A DNA stretch of 27,909 nucleotides from a virus (IMGVR_UViG_3300031227_005202:1-27909), one strand, 5' to 3'; positions 7,573 through 16,285 are shown, numbered from the stretch's first letter. A program made the numbers and translations. Notes: generated by a model not told the origin, from the letters alone.

Positions 7573-8103
7573 TTATTCCTCTTCATCTACAATTTTGTTA
7601 GGTTTACTAGCAATAGGGATATTGGCTTGAGCTATCAAACAAATACCGCACACCACAATTCCTGCACATGCTTTATATATCAAAATAGGGAGGTCATCAT
7701 TTTTGCTTGAGGTAAACATAATGTATAGAATATAACTTAAACTTCCGAGAGTAAAAAGCATTAAAGCGTCAATAAAGATTACAAGCAATAATTCTTCAAA
7801 GTTCTGAATAATGCTGATATAGGTGCTTACAGAGAACACCATATGAAAAAACTTCTTAAATGGATTCCAAAATAATCTGCGCTTCTTTTGTTTCTCAGCT
7901 TCTTTCAGTTTCTTCTCTTGATCATCTAACCGCTTTTGCTGTTCTGTTTTAAAATCATCAGTTTGCGTCTTACGGTCTTTCTGTTTTTTCTTTTTGGTAT
8001 CAAGAAGATCACTATCCATAAGTTCAGCTTGCGCCTCACCCTTCTTGCGGTTAATCTCACCAATCCTTAATTTGGAGTATTCTTTTCCATCTTTTCTGTT
8101 CAC
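7573..8103 (-). CDS. Membrane protein with charged coiled-coil N-terminus, function unknown
   Basis: 176 residues with a GTG start at 8103, preceded by GAGAGGG; no better ATG start was seen. Residues 1-78 are extremely Lys/Glu/Gln-rich and probably form a soluble coiled coil. Two confident hydrophobic helices follow (about 104-130 and 140-161), plus a weaker amphipathic segment at 84-100; the C-terminus is short and acidic. It sits between terminase and portal, two bases upstream of the portal start. Phage proteins with two membrane helices include holins and inner-membrane effectors, but no lysis gene adjoins it, and the long charged N-terminus is unlike a simple holin. It could tether assembly or packaging at the membrane (inference). 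No family recognised. Confidence 0.75.
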   Translation of the reverse strand: MNRKDGKEYSKLRIGEINRKKGEAQAELMDSDLLDTKKKKQKDRKTQTDDFKTEQQKRLDDQEKKLKEAEKQKKRRLFWNPFKKFFHMVFSVSTYISIIQNFEELLLVIFIDALMLFTLGSLSYILYIMFTSSKNDDLPILIYKACAGIVVCGICLIAQANIPIASKPNKIVDEEE

Positions 8104-8113
8104 AGCACCCTCT

Positions 8114-10045
8114 CTAGCCTAGAAGTAAATTGCCACCCTCTGATCCTATCTCACTACTCAAATTGAAACAGACTCCTGCAGTACTGTCTGTGACATCCTT
8201 GCTACCATGCTCATAACCTTCTTCTTCAAATCTATCAGTAGAAAGCTCTGGATGGTCTACTTTGTTATTCTTCTCAATTAGCTCTCTAGTTTCCCTATGC
8301 CATATTGGCATCTTATATGTTTTATAAAGACCTTGCTGTAAGAAATCCTTTTGAGTATGATGGGCAGATGGGTTCTTATCTATGGATAATAACTCTGCTT
8401 CTATACCAGCATGATTAAGCTCCTGAAGCATTTCCACTGACATCCATCCATCAATTGTAGCTTTAAAAATCTGGAAGCCTCTTTTCTCTTGCAAGTCTAT
8501 GAGAAACCTCCTAACATCTGAAAGTCTAACTTCCTTGTCTTCTGTTTTACAAATTATCTGAACAACAAGGTCCATGACTACACCCATGCGTAGTTGGCCT
8601 TCATTCTCTGATAAATCTATCCCATATTCTCTGAGATAAGTTTTCTTCCAAAGATCATCATAGGTTACTCTCATCTCCTGCAGGTGGCCTAGAGCTAATG
8701 CGGCAGCATCATGCTTCTTCCAAACCTGACCTTTAGCTAAGTCAAGATGAGCAGTATAAAAAAGATCATCGTCTCCTTTGAACCATTTCTCTAACAAGTT
8801 ATCTGCACCATCATAAATATTATTAACAGTTACTACCCCTCCACGTATTGGGTTGATAGTAAACTCATTCTTAACATCACAAGCAGAATTCAGAATGAAT
8901 ATATTACTGTACAAATTATCCTTATCAGTCTTAGGGTCTTTGCACTCATACATCATTGCTGCCTTCTCAGGATCTTTGGTATACTCTGAGGCAAATGATG
9001 ATCTAAGCTTTTCTTCTGGCGTATCTGTTCTAACATCATACACAGAATATACTCTGACAAACTTCTTGGGATCAGACTTATTGCGTTTCACCAAAAGCGA
9101 CATAGGGCAATTCCTTGCATACTTATATGATATGCAAAGCATCTTACCCATACCGTTGGTAGATGTAGCACGTACTGTAGCTGATAGTGAGTCATACTGG
9201 CCAATCATTCTCTCATCAGAGCCAAATACATTATCTACCCTCATAGCGCCTATCTCATCCATAATTGCTAGGATGATATTAAGGCCCTCTGCTGTGAACC
9301 TATCCGAGGTTAGGGAGTGGCAACATATTCCCCTACCAAAGTCTATGTTGTCCTGCTTTATGTTACCATCCTTCTGCCTCAAATCCATATAGACAAATTT
9401 TTGCTTACCTACATCCCACCAGAAGTTCCTAGTAGCAAACCAACTTCTTTTTGTTGCTGGATCTTTTGCCAATTTAATAAATGCAGTAAGGTACTTGAAG
9501 AAAACTTTCTTAGCCTGGTTGGAAGTGGAAGCGACATTTACTATGTCAATGGTACTTCCCAAACCCATACCTAGGAACTCTTGCGGATTGAATAGACAAG
9601 CTAATTTGTATCCTTGATTAGCTACAGCTTTAGCAATTGTGGAATCCTTTCCACTACGCTTGCCCCACATATCATCTATTTCTTCATAGTTTGGATCTGT
9701 AAACTGAAATGGATCTTTACCGCAGATTATATCAACAGTCTCTTGTTGCAATTTTGTAAACGGTTCACCTAACATCTTAGACGCAAAGTAATCTGATGTA
9801 ACAGGCTCATATCTCCAAGTATCATTATATGGCTTAAAGCCTACAGGGTATAACTCATTCTGTTCATCATTAGCAGAGTCTGCTACCAAATCTTCTTCTG
9901 GAGTCTTACATAAATCATCCATCTCAGTCATAAACGTGTCCATAAAGAAATCGCCAATATTTTCAATACCGGCATCTTTAGCTGCGCGTGTAGAACGGAT
10001 CTCCCTGAAGTTACCGCCTTTATCTTTCTTGTATATATCTGACAT
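8114..10045 (-). CDS. terL: Terminase large subunit (packaging ATPase-nuclease)
   Basis: 643 residues from ATG at 10045, overlapping the upstream stop by one base (TAATG). It translocates DNA into the prohead and cuts the concatemer. The ATPase domain shows Walker A GKRSGKDST at 128-136 and Walker B ILAIMDEIGAM at 258-268 (D263, E264), with a plausible coupling motif near residues 290-310. The C-terminal RNase H-like nuclease has its expected acidic residues: D435 in HLDLAKG, D532 in TIDGWMS, and D617 or D620 in KDVTDSTAG. A ~90-residue N-terminal extension precedes the ATPase fold. Length is in the usual range for large phages. No small-terminase gene is recognisable, though one of the two short genes upstream is a positional candidate. 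Confidence 0.93.
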   Translation of the reverse strand: MSDIYKKDKGGNFREIRSTRAAKDAGIENIGDFFMDTFMTEMDDLCKTPEEDLVADSANDEQNELYPVGFKPYNDTWRYEPVTSDYFASKMLGEPFTKLQQETVDIICGKDPFQFTDPNYEEIDDMWGKRSGKDSTIAKAVANQGYKLACLFNPQEFLGMGLGSTIDIVNVASTSNQAKKVFFKYLTAFIKLAKDPATKRSWFATRNFWWDVGKQKFVYMDLRQKDGNIKQDNIDFGRGICCHSLTSDRFTAEGLNIILAIMDEIGAMRVDNVFGSDERMIGQYDSLSATVRATSTNGMGKMLCISYKYARNCPMSLLVKRNKSDPKKFVRVYSVYDVRTDTPEEKLRSSFASEYTKDPEKAAMMYECKDPKTDKDNLYSNIFILNSACDVKNEFTINPIRGGVVTVNNIYDGADNLLEKWFKGDDDLFYTAHLDLAKGQVWKKHDAAALALGHLQEMRVTYDDLWKKTYLREYGIDLSENEGQLRMGVVMDLVVQIICKTEDKEVRLSDVRRFLIDLQEKRGFQIFKATIDGWMSVEMLQELNHAGIEAELLSIDKNPSAHHTQKDFLQQGLYKTYKMPIWHRETRELIEKNNKVDHPELSTDRFEEEGYEHGSKDVTDSTAGVCFNLSSEIGSEGGNLLLG

Positions 10046-10368
10046 TAGAACATCACCGGAGGATTTGTGTAGAAAGGCTGTCCTTCAAGATCAACAGTCC
10101 CAATTTGTATACCAGTACACATAAGTTTACCATTTGTGAACCTAGGGTGATAAACTCTGTAGGAAGCCTTTGCACCTGAAATACTCTTTCCAAAAAAATC
10201 TAAAGTATCTGTAGTTCTCATTTCTTTAACTTCTCCTGTATCATCTCGCACAGAAGTAAACTTATTGTCAACAGTGAATAGAGCCGTGTGCAACATCTTA
10301 TCTAATTTTTCCCAATTAAGGTATCCTGCTTTAATCTCCATGTCAAATGCTTCCCGTATTGGTTTCAT
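10045..10368 (-). CDS. Hypothetical protein upstream of terminase
   Basis: 107 residues from ATG at 10368, overlapping the upstream gene by four bases (ATGA) and the terminase start by one base, so the three genes are probably translated together. The sequence is a mixed alpha/beta composition with no membrane segment, signal peptide or Cys cluster, and no motif I recognise. A central KEMRTTDTLDFFGKS stretch and an aromatic C-terminus ending PPVMF are the only notable parts. Position directly before terL makes small terminase subunit a possibility, but the expected N-terminal helix-turn-helix and central coiled coil are not evident, so I leave it unassigned. Confidence 0.7.
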   Translation of the reverse strand: MKPIREAFDMEIKAGYLNWEKLDKMLHTALFTVDNKFTSVRDDTGEVKEMRTTDTLDFFGKSISGAKASYRVYHPRFTNGKLMCTGIQIGTVDLEGQPFYTNPPVMF

Positions 10369-10649
10369 ATAATTCCCGCCTTCACCTTTTTTTGGTATAC
10401 GTCATATGTTTCCATTTTATCTATGAATTTTGCTGGCATAGAACTAGCGCACTGTGAACAGTAGGGAAGATACTCTGAGCTGTTCTTCTTAAGAATCAGA
10501 TAAACAGCTCTGTCAGTAACACAATTCTTTCTAGGCTTGTCAAACAATTTCTTATTACACTCTGAACATAATATTTGGTTCAGATCCATTTCTTTTTTCT
10601 CTTCAGCCTTTTCAGCTTCAATAACTTTACTTCTTAAAGTCGGTATCAT
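10365..10649 (-). CDS. Small zinc-ribbon protein
   Basis: 94 residues from ATG at 10649, the first gene of the leftward unit. Two Cys pairs, CSEC at 28-31 and CSQC at 64-67, with the spacing of a zinc ribbon, follow a helical Lys/Glu-rich N-terminus (EAEKAEEKKE). CVTDRAVYLILKK between the pairs would form the beta hairpin. Zinc ribbons of this kind bind nucleic acid or protein partners; no specific family is recognised. Being first in a packaging module, it could be a transcription factor for late genes or a terminase accessory protein, but neither is shown. The ribosome site is poor (GGA followed by an A-rich run). Confidence 0.7.
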   Translation of the reverse strand: MIPTLRSKVIEAEKAEEKKEMDLNQILCSECNKKLFDKPRKNCVTDRAVYLILKKNSSEYLPYCSQCASSMPAKFIDKMETYDVYQKKVKAGII

Positions 10650-10972
10650 TTTTTTTAATCCATTTAAAAAAAACAGCTAATTGTTATTTCATAAATAGCT
10701 AATTAGAAACGAAATAGAAACTAATAATAAATAGTTAATTAAGAGAAGCGGCATGAAAATGCAATTTGAAGAGCTTTTCACTACTTTTTACTACTTTCAC
10801 GTGTAACCTACTTTCAGCTATATTTTCAGTACTTTTCTCCTATCGTGCTCTTAATATACTATATTCACCGCTACTATAAAAGACCTCCATGATAGTTCCT
10901 TCCCTACTAACGCTAAAAACATTAGGTACCAAAGAAATTTTTTATTATATTTAAGCTAAAGGAGAACTCTCT
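10650..10972. promoter_or_regulatory. Divergent intergenic control region with short repeats
   Basis: 323 bp without a gene between the leftward packaging unit and the rightward array; promoters for both should lie here. ATAAATAGYTAATTA occurs at 10691-10705 and 10727-10741 (14 of 15 identical, 36 bp apart), with a partial copy AGCTAATT at 10675-10682. A second family, (C/G)TACTTT, occurs at 10781, 10791, 10808 and 10829. TATAAA at 10875-10880 and TATACT at 10855-10860 are possible rightward -10 boxes, without a convincing -35 for either. The ATAAATA cores resemble a T4 late promoter box but miss its first T. The repeats could be operators or phage-specific promoters. Confidence 0.55.
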
Positions 10973-11896
10973 ATGGGTTTTAAAAATGTCAGAAAGTGCA
11001 CTGTCCTAATTGATTTTAATAACCAAGTATGGCGCAACTATCACGCTACTGAGAAAGAGAATCTAGTTAATGATGATGGAATTAATACCGGAGTCATCAT
11101 AGGTTTAGTAAAGGTACTTAACCATTCTCACGCTAGGATTAAACAAGATCACTCTCTACCTAACCTTGTCATTTGCGAAGATAGATATCCTACAAGAAAG
11201 AAAGAGTTGTATAAAACTCATCAAGATGCTTTCAAGGATTATGCTCCAAAAACTATAATTTACAAAGATAGACCTAAGAAAGATTTAGACTACAACCCTA
11301 TAGATATTTGCAGGCAATTTGTAGATTGTATTCCTCATGAAAAGATTTATTGTGAAGGAGAGGAAGCTGATGATGTTATGGCAGCCTATATTGCCAACCA
11401 TCCTAATGATGCAATATTCCTATTCTCTACAGATAAGGATATGTGGCAGCTTCTGGCAAAATTTCCTAACCTTACAATAATTTTAGGCGATGGTAAATCT
11501 CCTACCAAAGAAAAAATGCACAAGGAATTCAACGGAGCAGAAGAATCTCACATCCTACTACATAAAATAATTAGAGGAGATAACGGAGATACTGTGAAAT
11601 CTATCTACAGATTTCCGTTCAAAAAGAATGAGAGTTCCTATCTACGCTGTGATGGATCTGTTAAGGATTTCTTAAGATGTATAAAAGAAGATTGCGGTCC
11701 TGAATCAAAAGAATATCTACAGCTTAGATCTAATTTAAAGTTAATAAAACTTAACAATGCAGTTGTGAAACTAAGGGAAGATATTCCCTACACTAGCGAA
11801 CATATAGAGAAGCCTAACTACACTGATTGGAAGAAGTTGTGTCACGGCTATCAGGTGCCGTCACTGTTTGATTCACATCTCCTAAAACTTTTCTAA
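10973..11896 (+). CDS. 5'-3' exonuclease / flap endonuclease (FEN, T4 RNase H-like)
   Basis: 307 residues from ATG at 10973, with AAAGGAG eight bases upstream. Acidic metal-binding residues of the FEN/PIN-like 5' nuclease fold appear in order: D14 in VLIDFNN, D70 in VICEDRYP followed by basic RKKELY (helical-arch side), E131-A-D-D134 in EGEEADD, D154 and D156 in STDKD, and D203/D206 in RGDNGD at the helix-hairpin-helix start. Phage homologues (T4 RNase H, T5 D15 exonuclease) remove RNA primers and 5' flaps during replication, or degrade DNA. Length matches T4 RNase H (about 300). It is the first rightward gene; the next lies 58 bp downstream. Confidence 0.9.
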   Translation: MGFKNVRKCTVLIDFNNQVWRNYHATEKENLVNDDGINTGVIIGLVKVLNHSHARIKQDHSLPNLVICEDRYPTRKKELYKTHQDAFKDYAPKTIIYKDRPKKDLDYNPIDICRQFVDCIPHEKIYCEGEEADDVMAAYIANHPNDAIFLFSTDKDMWQLLAKFPNLTIILGDGKSPTKEKMHKEFNGAEESHILLHKIIRGDNGDTVKSIYRFPFKKNESSYLRCDGSVKDFLRCIKEDCGPESKEYLQLRSNLKLIKLNNAVVKLREDIPYTSEHIEKPNYTDWKKLCHGYQVPSLFDSHLLKLF

Positions 11897-11954
11897 TTGT
11901 TTGCTATTATAACTACTTAACAAATATTATATTAAACTAACTAAAGGATTTAAT

Positions 11955-12269
11955 ATGTCGGTACCTGAGAAAAAAAGAAACAGAATAGGATTTTGGACTA
12001 ATCCAAAAGTCAAGGAGTTCTTTGACAAACTTTGTCAGCATTCGGAAGTTATTAAAACAACTATTGATTGGAAAAAATTCAGAGCCTTAGATAAGAAAAA
12101 TAGATTTGAAATGTATGACAACGCTTACCTAAGCCTAATGGTTTTGAGACGGAAGCGGGAAAGCGATGGAATTTGTACAAAGTGTGGCAAGTATAAAGCT
12201 ATGGAAGAAAAAACTATCTGCAAGAAATGTTACAAAATTAGCCATGATAGATACTTGGAAAGAGAGTAA
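11955..12269 (+). CDS. Small protein with C-terminal zinc ribbon
   Basis: 104 residues from ATG at 11955, with AAGGA six bases upstream. The first ~70 residues are basic and mostly helical; the C-terminus has CTKC (75-78) and CKKC (90-93), a short CxxC-x11-CxxC zinc knuckle ending ISHDRYLERE. I do not recognise a family. It could bind nucleic acid or be a small regulator. The stop is two bases before the first glycosyltransferase start, so it may be the leading gene of the glycan array. The 58-bp gap upstream (11897-11954) is AT-rich, with -10-like sequences but no clear promoter. Confidence 0.75.
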   Translation: MSVPEKKRNRIGFWTNPKVKEFFDKLCQHSEVIKTTIDWKKFRALDKKNRFEMYDNAYLSLMVLRRKRESDGICTKCGKYKAMEEKTICKKCYKISHDRYLERE

Positions 12270-12271
12270 CT

Positions 12272-13225
12272 ATGAAGATAGCATTTAATTGTAGCGGAGG
12301 TCTAGGGAATAATGGAGGTAGTAGGACTGTAATCCGTTGCCAGCAAACTATAAAAAAGCTTGGACACGACTGCAATATAATTACTAATAATGATAGGTTT
12401 AACTGGTTTACTCATGATACTACTTTGCCAAGGATACCTTCTAACATAGATGCATTAATTGCTACAGATATAAAATCTGTAAAACCAACAGTAAGGTCTA
12501 ATGCCAAAAATAAGTTCTGGTATATTAGAGGACATGAAATTTGGGTTCCAGGTTGGGATGAAGACAAACTTATAAGTTATTACAAGAATAGCCGTGTAAC
12601 AAAGATAACAAATTCTATTTGGATGAAGAAATTTATTGAAAGTTTTGGCGGTAAGTGCCATCTAGTCTACCAAGGTATAGACTTTGATTGGTGGAAAGAT
12701 TATGATCTAAGAAGTGAAAGGAAAATAACAATAGGCTGTTTATGGAGTAAGCTTGCAAGCAAGGGTTGGCCTAGTTTTGAAGTACTACACAATTTACTAG
12801 GGAAGGATAATTATAGGTTTGTAGCATTTGGGAATAAGAAGCTTAAGAAACAGCCGTCTTGGTTAGACAAATATATTGTTAATCCAAATAGAGTAGACTT
12901 GGCAAAGCTTTACTCTGAATGCGATGTGTGGTTTGCTCCTACTGAATTAGAAGGATTGCATAATGTTCCTATGGAAGCTTCCCTTTGCGGAGCTAGGATA
13001 GTTTGTGGTGATCATCCTAGGAATGGTATGGCAGACTATGCTACAGAAGATACAGCTTATATTTATGATGATCACAATATTGCTAAAGCTGCAGAATTAA
13101 TTAATGGAATGATATTTGTTGATAACAAATTAGTTAATATGAATAATACTCTGAGGCATAAGATTGGCAGCAGAGAGAAAAACATGAAAAAATTCATTAA
13201 AATTTTGGAGGACAAAGTTGATTGA
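12272..13225 (+). CDS. GT-B glycosyltransferase, GT4-like
   Basis: 317 residues from ATG at 12272, two bases after the previous stop. The N-terminal Rossmann domain begins MKIAFNCSGGLGNNGGSR with a glycine-rich loop (acceptor side) and GHDCNIIT, typical of GT4. VTKITNSIWMKKFIES followed by VYQGID matches the 'sd....l' and 'v.nGvD' junction between the two domains. The C-terminal domain has ELEGLHNVPMEASLCGARIV (225-244), the E-x7-E donor-binding signature, where E227 and E235 are the likely pair. Predicted soluble; transfers a nucleotide-activated sugar with retention (family knowledge). Donor and acceptor are not predictable. Overlaps the next gene by 8 bp. Confidence 0.88.
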   Translation: MKIAFNCSGGLGNNGGSRTVIRCQQTIKKLGHDCNIITNNDRFNWFTHDTTLPRIPSNIDALIATDIKSVKPTVRSNAKNKFWYIRGHEIWVPGWDEDKLISYYKNSRVTKITNSIWMKKFIESFGGKCHLVYQGIDFDWWKDYDLRSERKITIGCLWSKLASKGWPSFEVLHNLLGKDNYRFVAFGNKKLKKQPSWLDKYIVNPNRVDLAKLYSECDVWFAPTELEGLHNVPMEASLCGARIVCGDHPRNGMADYATEDTAYIYDDHNIAKAAELINGMIFVDNKLVNMNNTLRHKIGSREKNMKKFIKILEDKVD

Positions 13226-13877
13226 CATTACCATTCCTGCAACACTAAGACCAGAACTATTAGCTCAAACATTAACAAGTTTTAAGAAGAATGTTAATTA
13301 TTCAGATGGATTTCAAATAATCCTAAATGTAGACTTTGCACCTAAAGCAAAACTTAAAGAAGCTGCAAATATTGCTGCTAAGTGTTTAGGTATAGCTTGG
13401 GACCACTTTACAGTTAGGAAGTATACTACTAGCGACGAACCAAACTTTGCTAAAGCAGTTAAGAAAATATGGGAGAATAGTGAATCAAGATGGGTGTTCC
13501 ATTTAGAGGATGATTGGCTATTCACTAGAAAGATTGATCTTGATCAAATTCTAGGTTCCATAAGTTCACAAATTAGATACATAAGATTCCCTAAAGAACA
13601 CGCTGCAAAGCTTGATAAGGTAGCCCTACAGCCTTCTTTGTGGAGAGGTGACTTAGTAAGGGAACTTTCAGATGAAATGATTACAGATAAAGATCCTGAG
13701 AAACAACTTAGGAGAGGATCTGTGAATACTTTGATTGACAACCTTCTCCCTATGGCTAGTGAGAGAACAGATTGGCCTGGTGGTCCATTCTGTAAGGATA
13801 ATGGTAGGGATTGGAGAGCTGCTAGAGGTCTGACAAAATGGAATAAGAATAAGGATAGGAGCATTACATGGAGCTGA
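13218..13877 (+). CDS. GT-A-fold glycosyltransferase with EDDW motif (TTG start)
   Basis: 219 residues. The start is TTG at 13218, with a perfect GGAGG six bases upstream; no ATG fits. The N-terminus IDITIPATLRPELLAQTL matches the first strand and helix of GT2-like nucleotide-sugar transferases, and VFHLEDDWLF (94-102) is the expected acidic metal/nucleotide site, in D-D-W form. The C-terminal part contains WPGGPFCKDNGRDWR, where the base or acceptor loop would lie. It is related to the C-terminal half of the fused protein at 16282-17709: both have 'T.R..L...T..SF', the L-E-D-D-W site and a late DxGR-(D/E)W. Overlaps both neighbours (8 bp upstream, 10 bp downstream). Confidence 0.8.
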   Translation: MIDITIPATLRPELLAQTLTSFKKNVNYSDGFQIILNVDFAPKAKLKEAANIAAKCLGIAWDHFTVRKYTTSDEPNFAKAVKKIWENSESRWVFHLEDDWLFTRKIDLDQILGSISSQIRYIRFPKEHAAKLDKVALQPSLWRGDLVRELSDEMITDKDPEKQLRRGSVNTLIDNLLPMASERTDWPGGPFCKDNGRDWRAARGLTKWNKNKDRSITWS

Positions 13878-14812
13878 TAATGCTGTATGGAGGTCTATCT
13901 AAGGAACGTAATGGTAAACAGCAGATGATGATAGATGGCAAGTGTACTTGCGGATACCGAGAGTATGCAAAGATGTTTGGATGTATTATTTATCTATCTA
14001 GACAAGATGTTAAGTGTGATTGGGAATACAGTATGACAGATGCTCAACAGGTAATAGATTTTTGTAAGAAACACCCTGAAGCAATAGTTTGGTCTGTTAA
14101 ACATGATCCTAAGAAGGATGTGATACTGAAAGCTATCCCTAACAAGACTGTTTACTATTCTTGCTGCAATAGGAATATGTATAATAATGTAGCAGATGTT
14201 TCGTTAGTAGATACTCCTGCAAGATTAAGAGGTAATGCTAAAATACACATAAAAGGCAAGGATAAGGATTATTGGTGGGATCAAGGCGATACTGAAAGTA
14301 TATACAAACCTTATGATTATATGCTTGTTGGCAAAAGAGGCGATAAGAATGAAGCCCACTTTATTAATGAACTTACTGATAAAGTCAAGGGGAAAAGAAG
14401 CGTTCTTTGGGTAGGTGGAACTGCTCATAAAAACAGAATTAAAGAAACTCACCATAATGTAGATCTTACTAATTTTGGCAGTATGGAATTCGTTGCACTA
14501 AGTATACCTTTAGGAAAGATTGGTATCCTATTCACAGAGCATCCGGCTGAAGGATTCCCTCAGACATTCTTAGAAATGACTATGTGCGGATTACCTACTA
14601 TCTATAATATCAGCGCTCCTATCAATCAAGCATATTTCTATGAAGGTGTCAATACTTTCACTTGTAAGAAGAAACATTTGATAGCTAAAGCAGAGTATGC
14701 TCTTAAGAATTGGTCTGAGGATAAAGCAGATATGTGTCGTGAATTTGCTGCAAAGAATTATAGCCTACAAGTATCATGGCAGAATATAAAGAATCATCTA
14801 GGAGTTAAATGA
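13868..14812 (+). CDS. GT-B-like glycosyltransferase
   Basis: 314 residues from ATG at 13868, with GGAG six bases upstream; the start lies inside the preceding gene. The C-terminal half has EHPAEGFPQTFLEMTMCGLP (224-243), close to the GT4 'EGFG....EAmA.G.P' donor-binding signature, with E228 and E236 as the expected pair. Upstream, KRSVLWVGGTAHKNR (176-190) resembles the start of the second Rossmann domain. The N-terminal half is less typical: MIDGKCTCGYREYAKMFG and a VDTPARLRG segment suggest a diverged acceptor domain. A divergent, probably cytoplasmic transferase; no membrane segment. Ends with an ATGA overlap into the next gene. Confidence 0.78.
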   Translation: MELIMLYGGLSKERNGKQQMMIDGKCTCGYREYAKMFGCIIYLSRQDVKCDWEYSMTDAQQVIDFCKKHPEAIVWSVKHDPKKDVILKAIPNKTVYYSCCNRNMYNNVADVSLVDTPARLRGNAKIHIKGKDKDYWWDQGDTESIYKPYDYMLVGKRGDKNEAHFINELTDKVKGKRSVLWVGGTAHKNRIKETHHNVDLTNFGSMEFVALSIPLGKIGILFTEHPAEGFPQTFLEMTMCGLPTIYNISAPINQAYFYEGVNTFTCKKKHLIAKAEYALKNWSEDKADMCREFAAKNYSLQVSWQNIKNHLGVK

Positions 14813-15621
14813 TGCATAAGGTAGTTACTTTATGTAGTGCCAACTACTTTCAGTATGCCAAGTATTTTATTTCAACTAGGAATAAAGTCAAGGCTAAGTT
14901 CTTTATGTATGGCCCAGATCTTACTCCTGAACAGATAAAAATATTGGAAGATCATAGCATAGAGTATATCCAAGTCAACCAAGAAGACTTTGATACTAAA
15001 ATGCAAACTATGAAGTTTTCTTGTATGCAAGATCAGATTGATTTAGATAATCCTGATGAACTTATAACTTTTGTAGATGCTGATACATTCTTTGTTAAGG
15101 ATTGGAACCCTTCTGTTTCAAGATGGAAGTTTGACATAGGTATTACTGCTAGGAATGATATGATTGATATAGGCTGTAGTAGAGCCTATGCTAATGGAGG
15201 AGTTATCTTTGCGAAGAACACAACTAGGTCTATTGATATTCTTAAGTTTGCTTATGATACTTGCTTGCTCGGTAAGAGTGATTCAATACCAGAGTATGAT
15301 GAGATATGGAAAACTCTTGAAGATCCAAAACGCCCTGCTCACAAAAGACATTTCCGAACAAACCTTAGATGCTGGACTGATCAAGTATTCTTATCATCAC
15401 TAATAGCTCATAGGTTGAAAACCTCTCCTAATTTAAGATCAAAGGATTCAATATCATTTACTTGTAGTGAATGGATGGTATTTATGTTCAACTCAAGATT
15501 TTATAATAGATTGGAAGATTCTTTAGGTAAGAAGGTTGGGAAGGGAGTATACATTAAACATCTTAAACAAACAGGTAGGACTAGAATATCTGGTAAGAAA
15601 GAAAACCTGTTAGGAGCATAG
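14812..15621 (+). CDS. GT-A-fold glycosyltransferase with DxD motif
   Basis: 269 residues from ATG at 14812; the adjacent ATG at 14809 is also possible, but GGAG is seven bases from 14812 and only four from 14809. ITFVDADTFFV (86-95) contains the DxD metal and nucleotide-sugar site, and YANGGVIFAKN (126-136) the N-G-G-V segment found in GT8-like and related GT-A enzymes before the acceptor site. A conserved-looking late region has TDQVFLSSL, the 'DQ..l' pattern of the same fold. The C-terminus is basic with a KHLKQTGRTR stretch. Soluble; the sugar is unknown. Two bases separate it from the methyltransferase downstream. Confidence 0.8.
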   Translation: MHKVVTLCSANYFQYAKYFISTRNKVKAKFFMYGPDLTPEQIKILEDHSIEYIQVNQEDFDTKMQTMKFSCMQDQIDLDNPDELITFVDADTFFVKDWNPSVSRWKFDIGITARNDMIDIGCSRAYANGGVIFAKNTTRSIDILKFAYDTCLLGKSDSIPEYDEIWKTLEDPKRPAHKRHFRTNLRCWTDQVFLSSLIAHRLKTSPNLRSKDSISFTCSEWMVFMFNSRFYNRLEDSLGKKVGKGVYIKHLKQTGRTRISGKKENLLGA

Positions 15622-15622
15622 T

Positions 15623-16285
15623 ATGGAATATAAAAATAAATGGAACAAATATAAGATAGGGAAAGTACCTTGGATAGAATCAAGGAAGAACCATTTCAGT
15701 AAAGAGCTTTATGTAAACTATATGGCTAACAATTCTGCAAAGACAGTACTTGAGATAGGTGCCGGAGAAGCTCATGAAGCTCAACTTATTACTAGGAAAA
15801 GACCTGATATAGATTATCAGATTATGGATGTATCTGAGACATTTTTAAAGCATGCTAAATTAAAAGGATTTAAAACACATGTTGGAGATATGATTGATAC
15901 AGGATTTGGTACAAATAGTTTTGACATGGTATACTGCTGCAGCGTGCTTGAACATTCTCCAAATATAAAGAAGACCATAAAAGAATTAGCTCGCATATCA
16001 AAAAGTTTCTACTTTACTATGTTTAAATGGAGGATGAAGACAGGAACTTTAAAAGCAAAATATAGAGAGGCCAAAAAATATTATTCTTCAGAATTTAATC
16101 TTACTCAGCTTATTGCTCTTATCAATAAATATGGCATAATACACGACGCAGTTATTTGTACATCTAATGAACATAAAGGTAAGAATCTTATATCTTGGTC
16201 TGAGTATGAACAAAAACTTGTAGCTGATGGAATAGACTTTCATCGGAACGGAAACTATCTATCAATATTAGGAGAATGGTCATGA
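15623..16285 (+). CDS. Class I SAM-dependent methyltransferase
   Basis: 220 residues from ATG at 15623, with AGGAG six bases upstream. The Rossmann fold has motif I VLEIGAGEAHEA (42-52), the acidic end of the second strand at D69 in QIMDVSETF (ribose contact), and motif IV/post-I FDMVYCCSVLEHSP (100-113). The rest is shorter than small-molecule methyltransferases and ends in an aromatic tail. Neighbouring glycosyltransferases suggest it methylates a sugar hydroxyl or a related group of the growing glycan (inference). The last four bases (ATGA) overlap the next start. Confidence 0.85.
   Translation: MEYKNKWNKYKIGKVPWIESRKNHFSKELYVNYMANNSAKTVLEIGAGEAHEAQLITRKRPDIDYQIMDVSETFLKHAKLKGFKTHVGDMIDTGFGTNSFDMVYCCSVLEHSPNIKKTIKELARISKSFYFTMFKWRMKTGTLKAKYREAKKYYSSEFNLTQLIALINKYGIIHDAVICTSNEHKGKNLISWSEYEQKLVADGIDFHRNGNYLSILGEWS

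Noticed and set aside
8853-9392. 179-codon rightward open frame
   Set aside because: Antisense to terminase, which has intact Walker and nuclease motifs on the other strand.
10650-10972. tRNA or small RNA gene in the largest gene-free gap
   Set aside because: No cloverleaf, TTC-loop signature or stable GC stem seen; the region is AT-rich with only short repeats.
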